Assembly (NCBI RefSeq): GCF_915403165.1
Contig: NZ_OU659204.1
Location: 2,914,001 to 2,978,000 of the forward strand
Reading direction: 5' to 3'
From: Providencia alcalifaciens
GTDB taxonomy: Bacteria > Pseudomonadota > Gammaproteobacteria > Enterobacterales > Enterobacteriaceae
Length of the DNA: 64,000 bases
Part shown: positions 42,802-52,673 of the stretch, piece after piece
How the letters are laid out: each line of letters starts with the position of its first letter
How positions within the stretch are numbered: position 1 is the stretch's first letter
Made by a program: the position numbers and the translations under genes
Notes under the pieces: generated by a model
Databases searched by the model: none
What the model was told of the DNA's origin: nothing
The model's input: the letters and a program-made list of their open reading frames with translations, nothing else

Positions 42802-43182
42802 ATGCAAAGAAAAATGTTACTAGGAAAACTCCACCGCACCACTGTCACTCAAGCAGACCTCCACTATGAAGGCTCTTGCGCTATCGATCAGGATTTCTTA
42901 GATGCCGTCGGCATCTTAGAATACGAAGCTATTGATATTTATAATGTAGATAATGGCGAACGTTTTTCAACCTATGCGATTGCAGGGGAACGCGGCTCTA
43001 AAATTATTTCGGTGAATGGTGCTGCGGCACGCCGTGCAGCAGTTGGCGATAAGCTGATTATCTGCACTTATGGGCATTTAACTGAAGAAGAAGCGCGCCA
43101 GCATAAGCCCAAAGTCGCCTACTTTGATGCGAATAACACCATGAGCCGTATTGCTAAAGCTGTGCCAGTACAAGTGGCTTGA
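42802..43182 (+). CDS. panD: Aspartate 1-decarboxylase
   Basis: Pyruvoyl enzyme that makes beta-alanine from aspartate for pantothenate. 126 aa proenzyme. The self-cleavage site Gly-Ser is in YEGSCAID (cleavage before Ser25); Tyr58 and Arg54-type residues lie in [13 protein letters not shown]. coli has unrelated genes between panC and panD; here they are adjacent. Confidence 0.97.
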   Translation: MQRKMLLGKLHRTTVTQADLHYEGSCAIDQDFLDAVGILEYEAIDIYNVDNGERFSTYAIAGERGSKIISVNGAAARRAAVGDKLIICTYGHLTEEEARQHKPKVAYFDANNTMSRIAKAVPVQVA

Positions 43183-43188
43183 TGCATT

Positions 43189-43216
43189 CCCCAGAATATA
43201 CTTCTATTTTCTGGGG
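43189..43216. other. Stem-loop after panD
   Basis: An 8-bp stem CCCCAGAA/TTCTGGGG (43189-43196 with 43209-43216) lies a few bases past the panD stop. There is no T run, so it may be a weak terminator or an mRNA 3' end stabiliser between the converging pan and fimbrial transcripts. Confidence 0.4.
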
Positions 43217-43265
43217 ATCGAATTACTAGACGAATTACCTACTCATTATTTTAATCAAAAACTGA

Positions 43266-43814
43266 TTAGTTGTAATAGATATCGAGGCTTAAGTCTCCAT
43301 TTGCAGGACCTGGAGTCACCACATCTGCAGTCTGTTTATAATAAGATGCAAAGTAGACGGTAAAAGGTCCTCCTCGCTCTTGATTTGAACGTACACTGAT
43401 ACTGCTATCAAACATCATGATATACGAAGAAACTGGGTTAGTACTGGTCCTATATCTTGTCTGAATACCCAGCCCTGTTGCTGCATCTCGTCCACTCAAG
43501 CGCAATATCGTATCTCGGTAAGAGGAACTTCCACTCAATGTAACGCTGATCCCTGCATTTTCGGCACAATCAAAAACTAAACTCCACTCTGTGGGTTTAG
43601 TAGTCGAACCATTTTTCAAACCAAAAGTGGAATTTATAAGATGGTCACCAAGGTTGACATTTTGCACCCTTGATGAGTTCAATGAACATGTTCCTGCTTG
43701 AACTCGGCCTGTAACATTAAAAATAGCATCATAACTTAATGCTTCTACGGGAAGAAAAAACATTAGCATAAGAAAGAAATAGTGATATGCAGATTTAATT
43801 CTTTTTATTTTCAT
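43266..43814 (-). CDS. Fimbrial subunit (minor pilin), last gene of the operon
   Basis: 182 aa with an N-terminal signal peptide (FFLMLMFFLPVEALS). The mature part has the type 1-like pilin layout: an early Cys in GTCSLNSSRVQNVNLG, a second Cys in VFDCAENAG, and the C-terminal beta-strand ending LSLDIYYN, with the penultimate Tyr typical of chaperone binding. It probably is a minor or terminal pilin exported by the chaperone-usher system encoded upstream. Gap of 9 bases to the preceding pilin gene. Confidence 0.88.
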   Translation of the reverse strand: MKIKRIKSAYHYFFLMLMFFLPVEALSYDAIFNVTGRVQAGTCSLNSSRVQNVNLGDHLINSTFGLKNGSTTKPTEWSLVFDCAENAGISVTLSGSSSYRDTILRLSGRDAATGLGIQTRYRTSTNPVSSYIMMFDSSISVRSNQERGGPFTVYFASYYKQTADVVTPGPANGDLSLDIYYN

Positions 43815-43823
43815 CTCTATTCC

Positions 43824-44360
43824 TTAATTATTTTCCACAACAAATGTGATTGAGGCATTGGCATTACCTGCCGTCGCTGAATCCGCCAATAATTTATAAT
43901 TGGCTCTAAATTTCACCTTGTTTGACCCACTACTTGTCGCTTTAGAACTGAGTAACACGCTCACAGAGTTATTTCTTTTTGATTCCCAAACTCGACGTTC
44001 GGCTGAATAGGCTTCAATTTGAATAGCCATGCCGGTCGCCGCACCATCACCTTGGTCTATTGCAAATGAGCGCCCATCAATTGCTTGGGTGCCTTGGAGT
44101 TTTCCAACAATTTGGCTACCGGATGTACAGGTAAACTCTAATTCAAATTCTTCCCATTCCGTAGTGCTATTTTTAGACATTCCATAAATTAACCAAACGC
44201 CTAAGTTAACATTTAAATTATCTGTCACTATTTTGCAGGTAGAGCCTTTAATTGAACCCGTAAAATTGACTTTCACGGATGCGGCCGGATCGGCGGCCAA
44301 ACTCATAAACGGTACCATCGTAAATATGTAAATGATGAGGATGCTATAGATATATTTCAT
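43824..44360 (-). CDS. Fimbrial subunit (minor pilin)
   Basis: 178 aa with a signal peptide ending near LAADPA. The pilin features are the early Cys in GSTCKIVTDNLNVNLG, a second Cys in FELEFTCTSGS and a conserved NVNLGVW strand. The C-terminal block ANASITFVVENN lacks the usual penultimate Tyr. GAGGG precedes the ATG. It lies 16 bases after the adhesin gene. Likely an adaptor between shaft and tip. Confidence 0.88.
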   Translation of the reverse strand: MKYIYSILIIYIFTMVPFMSLAADPAASVKVNFTGSIKGSTCKIVTDNLNVNLGVWLIYGMSKNSTTEWEEFELEFTCTSGSQIVGKLQGTQAIDGRSFAIDQGDGAATGMAIQIEAYSAERRVWESKRNNSVSVLLSSKATSSGSNKVKFRANYKLLADSATAGNANASITFVVENN

Positions 44361-44376
44361 TATTTATTACCCTCTT

Positions 44377-45396
44377 TTATTTATACACGAGGGTAATAGT
44401 CACTTGAGCATTCCCTTCTGTTGCTTTTACGTTATTTGAGGTTTTGACGTATTTAAAATCGAATGTTTTTGTGATCACTTCGCTCGAGCGACCTGTATTG
44501 ATCAATGAATATAACTGGCTACTAGATAACGTTCTATCTCCACCTAATCTTAATGGCGTTGATTTACCGGCTTCAAAAACCTGTACAGCAAATCCAGGAT
44601 CTTCCTTTTGGTTTTCTAAGTAAATAATATTTGAGTTAATATTATCTGCATGCATATTATCTGCAATACTATAGAAAATAGACATTTGGCTTGGGCAATC
44701 AATGACAATGGATTGCTGTGCATGCCCAAAAGTTTCCCCAATGTTTAACGCTCGAACTTTTGCAATATCATGCACACCTAAATTCACGCTTTGACGAACC
44801 CCCGTAATTTCACAAGTTCGTTGCGCCCATTTAATCACCGTAGATGTCGGTTGAATTTCACCAACAGCAGAAATCCAATCGAGGTTACCCATGCATTGAA
44901 CATTAATAGGCTCAAAGTTTGTAACAACATTATCTTTACCTTCAATGTTGCCAGATGTTGTTTTGACATACATCATTTGCACCTCTAACGGTAATGCGGA
45001 TGCGTATTCTACTGGAATAGGATTATTATGTGTTTTCAACGGATACCAACGGCTAGTTCCTTGCTGGCGAACAGCCGCAACATAACCAATCCCCTCTTGC
45101 CCTGAATGAAAAACAGTGTAATCCCCAGATCCATCCTTAAAAGTTAGCCCTGTTGACTTACCATTTATTTGAGGTAAAAAAGTAAAACTTCCCGCCTGAT
45201 TTGCCTGGCATAATTCATTATTAGAAACTGAACTAAATGTTTTCCAGCCATCTCCTAATACCGCGGTTTGAGGTGATTTTTGAGTCGCAGCATTGATTTC
45301 TAAATCACCGAGATTAACTCGTAAAATGCCAGCACTTAATACATCTAAAGAGAATAATGAGATGCCAAAGAATGCAATAATTTGTTTTAATTTCAT
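44377..45396 (-). CDS. Two-domain fimbrial tip adhesin
   Basis: 339 aa from the ATG at 45396, chosen because GAGGA lies 9 bases upstream and the signal peptide (IIAFFGISLFSLDVLSA) begins there; a longer frame to 45492 runs into the usher gene. The N-terminal ~180 residues form an unfamiliar receptor-binding-like domain with its own Cys residues. The C-terminal part is a pilin domain (TCEITGVRQSVNLGVHD, then IVIDCPSQM, ending QVTITLVYK). This layout is that of FimH/MrpH-type tip adhesins. Ligand unknown. Confidence 0.82.
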   Translation of the reverse strand: MKLKQIIAFFGISLFSLDVLSAGILRVNLGDLEINAATQKSPQTAVLGDGWKTFSSVSNNELCQANQAGSFTFLPQINGKSTGLTFKDGSGDYTVFHSGQEGIGYVAAVRQQGTSRWYPLKTHNNPIPVEYASALPLEVQMMYVKTTSGNIEGKDNVVTNFEPINVQCMGNLDWISAVGEIQPTSTVIKWAQRTCEITGVRQSVNLGVHDIAKVRALNIGETFGHAQQSIVIDCPSQMSIFYSIADNMHADNINSNIIYLENQKEDPGFAVQVFEAGKSTPLRLGGDRTLSSSQLYSLINTGRSSEVITKTFDFKYVKTSNNVKATEGNAQVTITLVYK

Positions 45397-45407
45397 ATCA
45401 AAATCCT

Positions 45408-47996
45408 CTATAGATGATGGCTGCATGTAACAGGCAAAATAGGTAAGTGTTGGCTTAACTGTTGAGGCGTTAATTGGTATTCTGCAATACACTGATCTTG
45501 ATCTTTCTTACCCCACTTAACCTGAAAACGCCCTTTTTCAGGCATTCCACTCAAGTAAATATCACCATTTTCATTTGCGATCGCTTGGCTTGTATTTTGA
45601 GTATCATCACCCACCAACTGAGCCATTGCCCCAAATGGCACACTTTTACCGTTATATGAAACGTTAAATAGCAAACGATAGCCAACATGAGTTTCATAGT
45701 TAGCAATAATTGCCGCCCCCTTAGTTGGCACAACTGAGACGGTATTGGTTTTTAACTCCACATTATCAGGCAGTGTGCTGACATTGAGTGAGATTTCGTT
45801 TTTAGCATATGGATTTAAGTAAGGAACGATGGCATAACCGCGATAATCCGTCGAAACGCCAGTACGGTTAGCTATTTGAACATTATCCGCGCCAGGCGCT
45901 CGAACAATGGCAAATGAATCGTTAATAGGTTGAGATAACGTCACGCCATACGGATGTGCAACTACCGCCCCAGACATACCGTAGTTAGCTCGTTGAGTAT
46001 TGCTATCATAGCTGTATCCAGCATTCGCAAGCCCAAAGCGACCACGATAAGAAGCGGAGGCATTCCCACTCGCTTTTCTGTCATTATTACCGTATGACTG
46101 TTGAACTGAGTAGTTTAAATTTTGATCTTCAAGAAGAGTCCCACTGACGCCAGCCATCGCATCAACATTTCCATGGTTATCCGTCGTTAAATTTGTACTT
46201 AGTGATGCAGTGCTTCCCAAATTATTATCAAGTGGGATTGAAATTGAAAAAGAAAAAATATTGTCGGCTTTTCTTTGATATGGCGTATCAGAATAACTGT
46301 AATTTATACTGTACGTTATTCCTCCATGGGTATTGTTATATCCTGCATTGACCGAACGTTCTTTACCTGAACGATTCCAATAATCCTGCTGGTAAGACGA
46401 TAAATATATATTGCCAAGTTCGTTCAAAGACTGGCTTATCATTATTTGGAAGCGATTTTTTTTATTATTGATATAGAATGAGTTGGTGTCACTATTCGCT
46501 TCAGAGAATGTATAATAACCTTGTGTCGAATAACGGTAATTTGCCAAGGTAACAGATGTTCCCGTTGTTAGCATATTTTTAGAATATTGAAACCGATATG
46601 ACTCACCGCTGTTGCTAGTTTCTTTGCCTCTTAACCCTTTTGTTTTTGCTTGAGTAACATCACCTGAAAATGCCCCCCAAACACCCAAGTTAATCCCCAT
46701 TCCCAATACATAGGATTGATAATTCTGAGACAGTAATGTACCCACATACCCAGTAATCCCTTTCGGTAATCCATAGATAACCGTACTCTGCATAAACTCA
46801 GGTTCAAGACCATTATCATTCGCTTTATACTTACCACCAGTCAAAGAGTATTTTAATTGCCCTTCTCTTTGCATAATGGCGACTGATGAAAATGGGACGA
46901 CATAACTACGTTCCGAGCCATCGGCTTCTTTAATTATTACCGTTAAATCACCACCAGACCCCGTTGAATATAAATCATCAATTTCAAATGCACCGGGAGA
47001 AACATAAGATTGGTAGATAATGTAATCATTTTGTTTTACAGTCACTTCCGCATTACTTTGAGCAATACCACGAACAATCGGTGCAAAACCTCTTAGTGAA
47101 TTAGGTTGCATCGCTTCATCACTTTGTAATTGAATTCCACGAAATTGAAACCCATCAAAAATTTCGTTTGGAGTGACTGTATCGCCAATAATTAGTTGAG
47201 ATTTTAAGCTATTAATGCCTCTCTCTAAGCTAGTTTCAATACTCTGCCAATCTCTATCTCCCGCATTATCCGAATACGTTGAGTAATTTTTTAGACGCCA
47301 TGGCCCCATATTTAATGCGCTTCGTAAATTAGCATAGTGAGAATTACTGCTTGAAGCGTTATTGCGCCCCCAATTATTTGAGCCACTATAATAATAATTC
47401 ATGACTAATGCTGGAACGCCATTTTCCCATTTACTCACAGGAATAGCATCAGCCGCTATTTTGTCCATTGAAACTTGGGGAATCGATAACATCAGTTTTT
47501 GCTGAGTTAAATCTAATGTAGACTTAGCATCTTGAATATATTGGTCAATATTCCCGATTTCATGATCATCGGAGAGCGTAGCTAAAGCAGGAATAGCACT
47601 GACTTTAACCCCCCAATCCGCCAAATCACCTTTCGTTAAAATGGGGACTAGCTGTTCATGAGCCTTATCCTCAACAAACGTAATCTCTTTTGTTTCGACT
47701 GAATTGCCATTAATAATGATATCAACGCGATATTTTCCAGCCAGTTGCCCACCTGGCTTTGAAAACTGCTCAAGATCTTGTAGATGAGCCACATTTTGCC
47801 CTTCCACAATACTTAATGAATTTGGGTTAAAATAGTCACTCGCGATAGCATTATAGGGACAAACACCCAAAATAATGGCTGAAGAAATGACTCTTATCAT
47901 TTGTTTAAGCTTGAAATTTGAACACTCATTATATGAACACATCGCATATCCAATATCGCCTTGATAAAAATCCAATTGTTTTTGTTTCATTGGCAT
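45408..47996 (-). CDS. Outer-membrane fimbrial usher
   Basis: 862 aa usher of the FimD/PapC family: a 24-strand beta-barrel that assembles pilins handed over by the periplasmic chaperone. A long signal region ends near NAIASDYFNP. The N-terminal domain has FNPNSL and a Gly-rich KYRVDIIING strand. The barrel contains FRGIQLQSDEAMQPNSLRG and YEIDDL-type FEIDDLYSTGSGGDL, the hallmark plug-region motif. The C-terminal domains end with a Cys pair (DQCIAEYQL...LPVTCSHHL). Between chaperone and adhesin genes. Confidence 0.96.
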   Translation of the reverse strand: MPMKQKQLDFYQGDIGYAMCSYNECSNFKLKQMIRVISSAIILGVCPYNAIASDYFNPNSLSIVEGQNVAHLQDLEQFSKPGGQLAGKYRVDIIINGNSVETKEITFVEDKAHEQLVPILTKGDLADWGVKVSAIPALATLSDDHEIGNIDQYIQDAKSTLDLTQQKLMLSIPQVSMDKIAADAIPVSKWENGVPALVMNYYYSGSNNWGRNNASSSNSHYANLRSALNMGPWRLKNYSTYSDNAGDRDWQSIETSLERGINSLKSQLIIGDTVTPNEIFDGFQFRGIQLQSDEAMQPNSLRGFAPIVRGIAQSNAEVTVKQNDYIIYQSYVSPGAFEIDDLYSTGSGGDLTVIIKEADGSERSYVVPFSSVAIMQREGQLKYSLTGGKYKANDNGLEPEFMQSTVIYGLPKGITGYVGTLLSQNYQSYVLGMGINLGVWGAFSGDVTQAKTKGLRGKETSNSGESYRFQYSKNMLTTGTSVTLANYRYSTQGYYTFSEANSDTNSFYINNKKNRFQIMISQSLNELGNIYLSSYQQDYWNRSGKERSVNAGYNNTHGGITYSINYSYSDTPYQRKADNIFSFSISIPLDNNLGSTASLSTNLTTDNHGNVDAMAGVSGTLLEDQNLNYSVQQSYGNNDRKASGNASASYRGRFGLANAGYSYDSNTQRANYGMSGAVVAHPYGVTLSQPINDSFAIVRAPGADNVQIANRTGVSTDYRGYAIVPYLNPYAKNEISLNVSTLPDNVELKTNTVSVVPTKGAAIIANYETHVGYRLLFNVSYNGKSVPFGAMAQLVGDDTQNTSQAIANENGDIYLSGMPEKGRFQVKWGKKDQDQCIAEYQLTPQQLSQHLPILPVTCSHHL

Positions 47997-48016
47997 AACG
48001 AGCTATCTTCCAAGTA

Positions 48017-48697
48017 TTATTTAAGCGTCTGAACTTTTGATTTAGTTATTGTTCCGTGATCGTTCACTGAACTCCACGTCACTTTATTCGCTTGAAATCC
48101 TGAAATATTCCAAGATGCATCCCCAAATGGTGGCACCATTCCAGGATTTTCAATTTCTTTATTACCAACCGTTAATTCACCAAATGACACATAGTAAGGT
48201 GTTGAATTTTTAGCCTTTAGCGTATTACCTTGTTTTTCGAAACTCAGTTTTTCATATGCTGTTAAAGCATCCGAAGTTGGTAATGCACTTGGTCTATAAA
48301 TAAGCTTTATTTTATTGTTGATTGAAATAGTTAGGCTATTTGTTGCATTCTGTTCTGATGGTGGAATGGACTTCACATTCAACCAATAAACTGATTCTCT
48401 GTCGGTAGGTAACTTAGGGTCGGTTAATACAATACGCACCACATTCGCAGACTCAGGTTCAATTCTAAAAAGTGGTGGGGTCACAGTAAAAGGGGGTTTA
48501 GCTTGATCATTTTCATGAAAGCTATTGACCCACGACTGCACTAAATAAGGGCTTTTTTCTTCATTTCTAACCGAAATTGACGCTTCTTTTTTATCACCTT
48601 CATAGATGACTCTCGTACCACCTAATACAACGCTCGCATTTGCACTAACCGTTGATATGCAAAACAGAGATAAAGCAACAAGCGATTTTTTCATCAT
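48017..48697 (-). CDS. Periplasmic fimbrial chaperone
   Basis: 226 aa from ATG at 48697 (AAGGG upstream; a second ATG follows directly). A signal peptide (SLVALSLFCISTVSANA) is followed by the PapD-like two-domain immunoglobulin fold: VVLGGTRVIYEGDKKEASISVRN, YLVQSWVN, the conserved VTPPLFRIEP and YWLNVKSIPP, and KLIYRP with the Lys/Arg pair that anchors pilin C-termini. It stabilises subunits by donor-strand complementation. 20 bases before the usher. Confidence 0.95.
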   Translation of the reverse strand: MMKKSLVALSLFCISTVSANASVVLGGTRVIYEGDKKEASISVRNEEKSPYLVQSWVNSFHENDQAKPPFTVTPPLFRIEPESANVVRIVLTDPKLPTDRESVYWLNVKSIPPSEQNATNSLTISINNKIKLIYRPSALPTSDALTAYEKLSFEKQGNTLKAKNSTPYYVSFGELTVGNKEIENPGMVPPFGDASWNISGFQANKVTWSSVNDHGTITKSKVQTLK

Positions 48698-48744
48698 TTT
48701 TCCCTTACAAATAAAAGAGGGAACCAACGTTCCCTACAATTAAC

Positions 48745-49290
48745 TTATTGATTATATTGAATAGTAACAGTTACATCCGCATTTGCCGCACCTGGGGTCA
48801 CTTTGTCAGCCGTTGTTACATAACGTGCATAATATGTTTTCTCGCCTGAGTTATTGGTTAAATCAATTCCATCAACCTCAGTACCAGGCACATAGTAATT
48901 TTTATTCGTTGCGCTAGCTGAAATCCCAATGCCTACACCTGTTGCAGAGTCAACTTTATATAATGCTGGTTTATCTGCGTGTGGTGTTCCTTCGAAAATG
49001 ACTCGAGCTTTATTAATAACATCAGGACAATTGCTAAGACCGATAGTAAATGGTACTGCTTCTGTTGTTTCATCCGCTTTTTCGAATGTTCCTGAAATCC
49101 AAGTGCCTAATTGTACTGTTCCTTCATTTTTATTTTCATTATTAGCCTCAACAGTACAAGTTGTATCGATAAATTGGCCTTTAAAATGAATTTTTCCACT
49201 TGCATTACCGGAGCCCGGAGCTGCACTTACTGCACTTGAAAAAGAAATGGCAAGAATAGAACTCAATAATAATGTTGTTTTAAATTTCAT
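48745..49290 (-). CDS. Major fimbrial subunit
   Basis: 181 aa from the ATG at 49290, which has GAGAGGA upstream and starts a clear signal peptide (TTLLLSSILAISFSSAVSA). The mature part carries GKIHFKGQFIDTTCTVEA, VQLGTWISG, a second Cys in IGLSNCPDVI, and the C-terminal ADVTVTIQYNQ with the penultimate aromatic strand. First gene of the operon and hence the likely shaft pilin. About 740 bases of AT-rich sequence lie upstream. Confidence 0.93.
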   Translation of the reverse strand: MKFKTTLLLSSILAISFSSAVSAAPGSGNASGKIHFKGQFIDTTCTVEANNENKNEGTVQLGTWISGTFEKADETTEAVPFTIGLSNCPDVINKARVIFEGTPHADKPALYKVDSATGVGIGISASATNKNYYVPGTEVDGIDLTNNSGEKTYYARYVTTADKVTPGAANADVTVTIQYNQ

Positions 49291-50033
49291 GGGTGTCCTC
49301 TCAAATATATAGTAATAATACTTAAATAAATAAGGATAAATAAATGTAGAGTAATTAAATATTATCGGTGTCATTGACTCCCAATAATTATATAAACCCA
49401 TATCAAATTAACCCACCAAACGAGTAAATGATTTTAATTTGAGATTAATTAACTAATAACCCCAAGGAAAATAAACAACAAACAAAAAATTAGCATAAAA
49501 ATCCGATCAATTTAAAATATATAGAGTGTTAACGATAACAATGAAGTTAAGTTTAATTTTTATATTATATTTTCATGTGTAACGCTATATTTCCAAAGAA
49601 ACAGAAATTAATCTTTACTAAAATAAATTTACCCTTTCGCAAATAAATCCCTCAAGAAAAAATACAATTCATTAACAACGGACTTCCCTAGGTTTCGAAG
49701 GCTATATAAAAAATCCCTTATATCCGCCTTATCTGTTTATTTTTTGTCGAATTCATATCAAAAATGCCAATACCAATAGAAATAGGCACCTAAAAAATCG
49801 AGTTAAGAATATTCTCATTTATAACAATTGATAATATTATTGATTGAAATTCACAATTAAAATGGGTAGTTGTAAATTAAGATTAATAGTAACAATTTGA
49901 AACTATCTTCATCGTGATATAAACATTCTGTTTTTATAGTTAATAAAAAAGACTATTCTTAAATAATTCAATAAATGAAATCCAAGAATAGTCTTATTTT
50001 ATATAATAATTAATATAGATTATGACATTATTA
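49291..50033. other. AT-rich region upstream of the fimbrial operon
   Basis: About 740 bases with no convincing ORF. It should contain the fimbrial promoter (minus strand) and, at its right end, the yadGH terminator. I looked for an invertible-element pair of inverted repeats, as in fim or mrp systems, and for a recombinase gene; none is evident. Confidence 0.5.
49943..49995 (-). terminator. Intrinsic terminator of yadGH
   Basis: A 12-bp perfect stem (49949-49960 with 49984-49995, AAGACTATTCTT/AAGAATAGTCTT), with a 23-base loop, is followed on the minus strand by TTTTTT. It lies 38 bases past the yadH stop. Confidence 0.8.
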
Positions 50034-50804
50034 CTAGCTTCTTAATCCGCGACCTTGTTCAATTAAATACCATGTCAAAGCATAGAAAATAATTAAAAAC
50101 ACCATTAATACACTCAAAGTCACGACGATAGACACATCAGCAATGCCTAAAAATCCATATCTAAAGCCACTAATCATATAAACGATGGGGTTCAGCTTAG
50201 AAACCGCCTGCCAGAATGGGGGTAATAGCGATAACGAATAGAATACCCCACCCAGATAAGTTAGTGGCGTTAATACGAAAGTAGGAACGATACTGATATC
50301 ATCAAACGTCTTAGCAAAGATAGCATTCAGTAGCCCTGCAAGGGAGAACACAATTGCCGTTAATAACAGAGTGATCACCACCATTGACCATGAATGCACT
50401 TGCAGCGGAATAAAGAACAATGAGACAACCGTGACTAAAAATCCGACTAAAATCCCACGGGCAACCCCACCGCCAACAAAACCCGCAATAATCACATGGG
50501 TTGGTACGGGAGCCACTAACAACTCTTCAATATTTTTCTGGAATTTAGACCCAAAAAATGACGAACAGACGTTGGAGTATGAGTTAGTGATCACCGCCAT
50601 CATGATAAGACCGGGAACAATAAACTGCATGTAGTCTACGCCGCCCATATCACCAATCCGTGAACCAATTAAGTTTCCGAAAATCACAAAATAGAGCGAC
50701 ATGGTGATCACAGGAGGCAACAACGTTTGCACCCAGATACGACCAAAGCGAGTGACCTCTTTGATCCAAATCGTTTTTAGGGCAACCCAATATAGCGAGA
50801 TCAT
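50034..50804 (-). CDS. yadH: ABC-2 type transporter permease YadH
   Basis: 256-aa inner-membrane permease with about six hydrophobic segments and the ABC-2 signature region GVFYSLSLLPPFWQAVSKLNPIVY... (LNPIVYMISGFRYG). It pairs with the ATPase YadG to form an exporter; substrate unknown. Its start overlaps the yadG stop by 4 bases (ATGA), so the two are translationally coupled. Confidence 0.95.
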   Translation of the reverse strand: MISLYWVALKTIWIKEVTRFGRIWVQTLLPPVITMSLYFVIFGNLIGSRIGDMGGVDYMQFIVPGLIMMAVITNSYSNVCSSFFGSKFQKNIEELLVAPVPTHVIIAGFVGGGVARGILVGFLVTVVSLFFIPLQVHSWSMVVITLLLTAIVFSLAGLLNAIFAKTFDDISIVPTFVLTPLTYLGGVFYSLSLLPPFWQAVSKLNPIVYMISGFRYGFLGIADVSIVVTLSVLMVFLIIFYALTWYLIEQGRGLRS

Positions 50805-51742
50805 TGCGCACCTTCCTGCACTGAAACTTGATTATCTTTTTTCACTAAGCTGACAAACAGCTCTTCAAGGCGGTTCGCCTTATTGCGCATACTCAAAATT
50901 TGAATTCCTTGGTCACTTAACTGGCTGAATACGCCATTGAGCCCTTGCTCACGTTTCACATCCACTTCAAGAGTTGACGTATCCACTAAGCGAGATTCAT
51001 ACCCCATTAAACTTGGAATTGGGCTTTTTGGCATCAAATCGAAAATAAACGTTTCTGACTCTAGCTGGCTTAAAAGCTGCTTCATACTGGTATTTTCCAC
51101 CAGCTCACCATGCTGAATGATCCCGATATTACGGCACAGCATTTCCGCTTCTTCCAGATAGTGAGTAGTCAAAATAATGGTGGTGCCCTGTGCATTCAAC
51201 TTTTTCAGGAACGTCCACATAGAACGACGCAATTCAATATCGACGCCGGCTGTCGGTTCATCGAGGATCAACAATTTTGGTTGATGCATCAACGCCCTCG
51301 CAATCATCAAGCGGCGCTTCATTCCCCCAGATAAATTACGGGCGCGTTCATCACGTTTTTCCCACAGATCTAACTGCGTGAGATACTGCTGTGCGCGTTC
51401 ATTTGCCACATTTCGAGGTACACCATAATAACCCGCTTGGTTTAAAACAATCTGTAATACTGTTTCAAACGGGTTAAAGTTAAACTCTTGAGGCACTAAT
51501 CCAAGTTGTTGTTTAGCCAATACAACTTGCTTATCTAAGTCATAGCCAAACACTTTCACCGAGCCACTGGTTTTGTTGACCAATGAGCTAATAATGCCAA
51601 TCGTTGTTGATTTTCCTGCACCATTCGGTCCAAGTAAGGCATAGAAATCACCATCTTCCACGCTTAAATCAATGCCACGCAACGCTTTCACGCCACCTGC
51701 ATAGGTTTTGGTCAGCTGCGATAGTTCGAGTGCGTAAGTCAT
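50801..51742 (-). CDS. yadG: ABC transporter ATP-binding protein YadG
   Basis: 313-aa cytosolic ATPase. Walker A is GPNGAGKST near residue 40, the signature is LSGGMKRRLMIARAL, Walker B is LLILDEPTAGVD, and the switch His lies in ILTTHYLEEAE. Upstream of and overlapping yadH. The pair lies divergent from can, as in E. coli. The exported substrate is not known. Confidence 0.96.
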   Translation of the reverse strand: MTYALELSQLTKTYAGGVKALRGIDLSVEDGDFYALLGPNGAGKSTTIGIISSLVNKTSGSVKVFGYDLDKQVVLAKQQLGLVPQEFNFNPFETVLQIVLNQAGYYGVPRNVANERAQQYLTQLDLWEKRDERARNLSGGMKRRLMIARALMHQPKLLILDEPTAGVDIELRRSMWTFLKKLNAQGTTIILTTHYLEEAEMLCRNIGIIQHGELVENTSMKQLLSQLESETFIFDLMPKSPIPSLMGYESRLVDTSTLEVDVKREQGLNGVFSQLSDQGIQILSMRNKANRLEELFVSLVKKDNQVSVQEGAQ

Positions 51743-51996
51743 ATATTAAAAATACCTTTATTCTTGGGGCTGTTTGGAGGCAATATAGATTAATGATGCC
51801 ACTTTTTCCTGTCGGATGTTATGCAGAAAAGTGATAATAATTTAACAATATATTATTCAACATCCCCCTTAATGAGGGTTGTCATGTATAAATGAGTGGT
51901 TCATCATAGATATGAAATTAGTATAACTAATTATTATTTAATCAATAAATGCTGTATAAGATTTTATCGCACAGTCACACAACTAGGCTATAAGTC

Positions 51997-52650
51997 ATGA
52001 TGAGAAAAATTGAAGAGCTGTTTGCTAATAACGAAGCATGGTCAGCGTCTGTAAAAGAAAAAGATCCTGAATTCTTTAAAGAATTATCAAAAGCTCAAAA
52101 ACCAAGATTTCTATGGATCGGCTGTTCAGACAGTCGAGTGCCTGCCGAAAAGCTGATCAACGCAGCCCCTGGGGATCTCTTCGTTCACCGTAATGTGGCG
52201 AACTTAGTTATCCATACGGACTTAAACTGTTTATCAGTTATTCAGTATGCGGTTGATGTTCTGGAAGTCGAACACATTATTATCTGTGGTCACTATGGAT
52301 GTGGTGGTATTGAAGCAGCGGTGGATAACACCGAATTGGGCCTGATCAATAACTGGTTATTACACATTCGAGATATCTGGTATCGCCATAGTTCTATGTT
52401 AGGTGAACTGAAACCGTGCGAGCGCTTAGACCGCCTTTGCGAATTAAACGTGGTTGAGCAGGTGTATAACTTGGGTCATTCCACTATCATGCAATCCGCA
52501 TGGAAACGTGGTCAGAAAATAATGATCCACGGCTGGGTCTACGGTATCAATAATGGCCGCTTACACGACTTACACATTACCTCAGATAGCCGCGAAAAAT
52601 TAGAGTTAGGTTATCGTGAGGCTATCTCTAAGCTCACACAGAAAAAATAA
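51997..52650 (+). CDS. can: Beta-carbonic anhydrase
   Basis: Interconverts carbon dioxide and bicarbonate, supplying bicarbonate for biosynthesis. 217 aa, close to E. coli Can (220). Zinc ligands are visible: Cys and Asp in [10 protein letters not shown], and His and Cys in CGHYGCGG. Strong match throughout ([33 protein letters not shown]). Divergent from yadG. Downstream lies a strongly structured intergenic region. Confidence 0.97.
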   Translation: MMRKIEELFANNEAWSASVKEKDPEFFKELSKAQKPRFLWIGCSDSRVPAEKLINAAPGDLFVHRNVANLVIHTDLNCLSVIQYAVDVLEVEHIIICGHYGCGGIEAAVDNTELGLINNWLLHIRDIWYRHSSMLGELKPCERLDRLCELNVVEQVYNLGHSTIMQSAWKRGQKIMIHGWVYGINNGRLHDLHITSDSREKLELGYREAISKLTQKK

Positions 52651-52673
52651 TTTTTCGAAAATAAGATAGCAAA

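Noticed and set aside
49291..50033. Possible invertible promoter element upstream of the fimbrial operon
   Set aside because: No pair of inverted repeats at suitable spacing and no recombinase gene found by eye.
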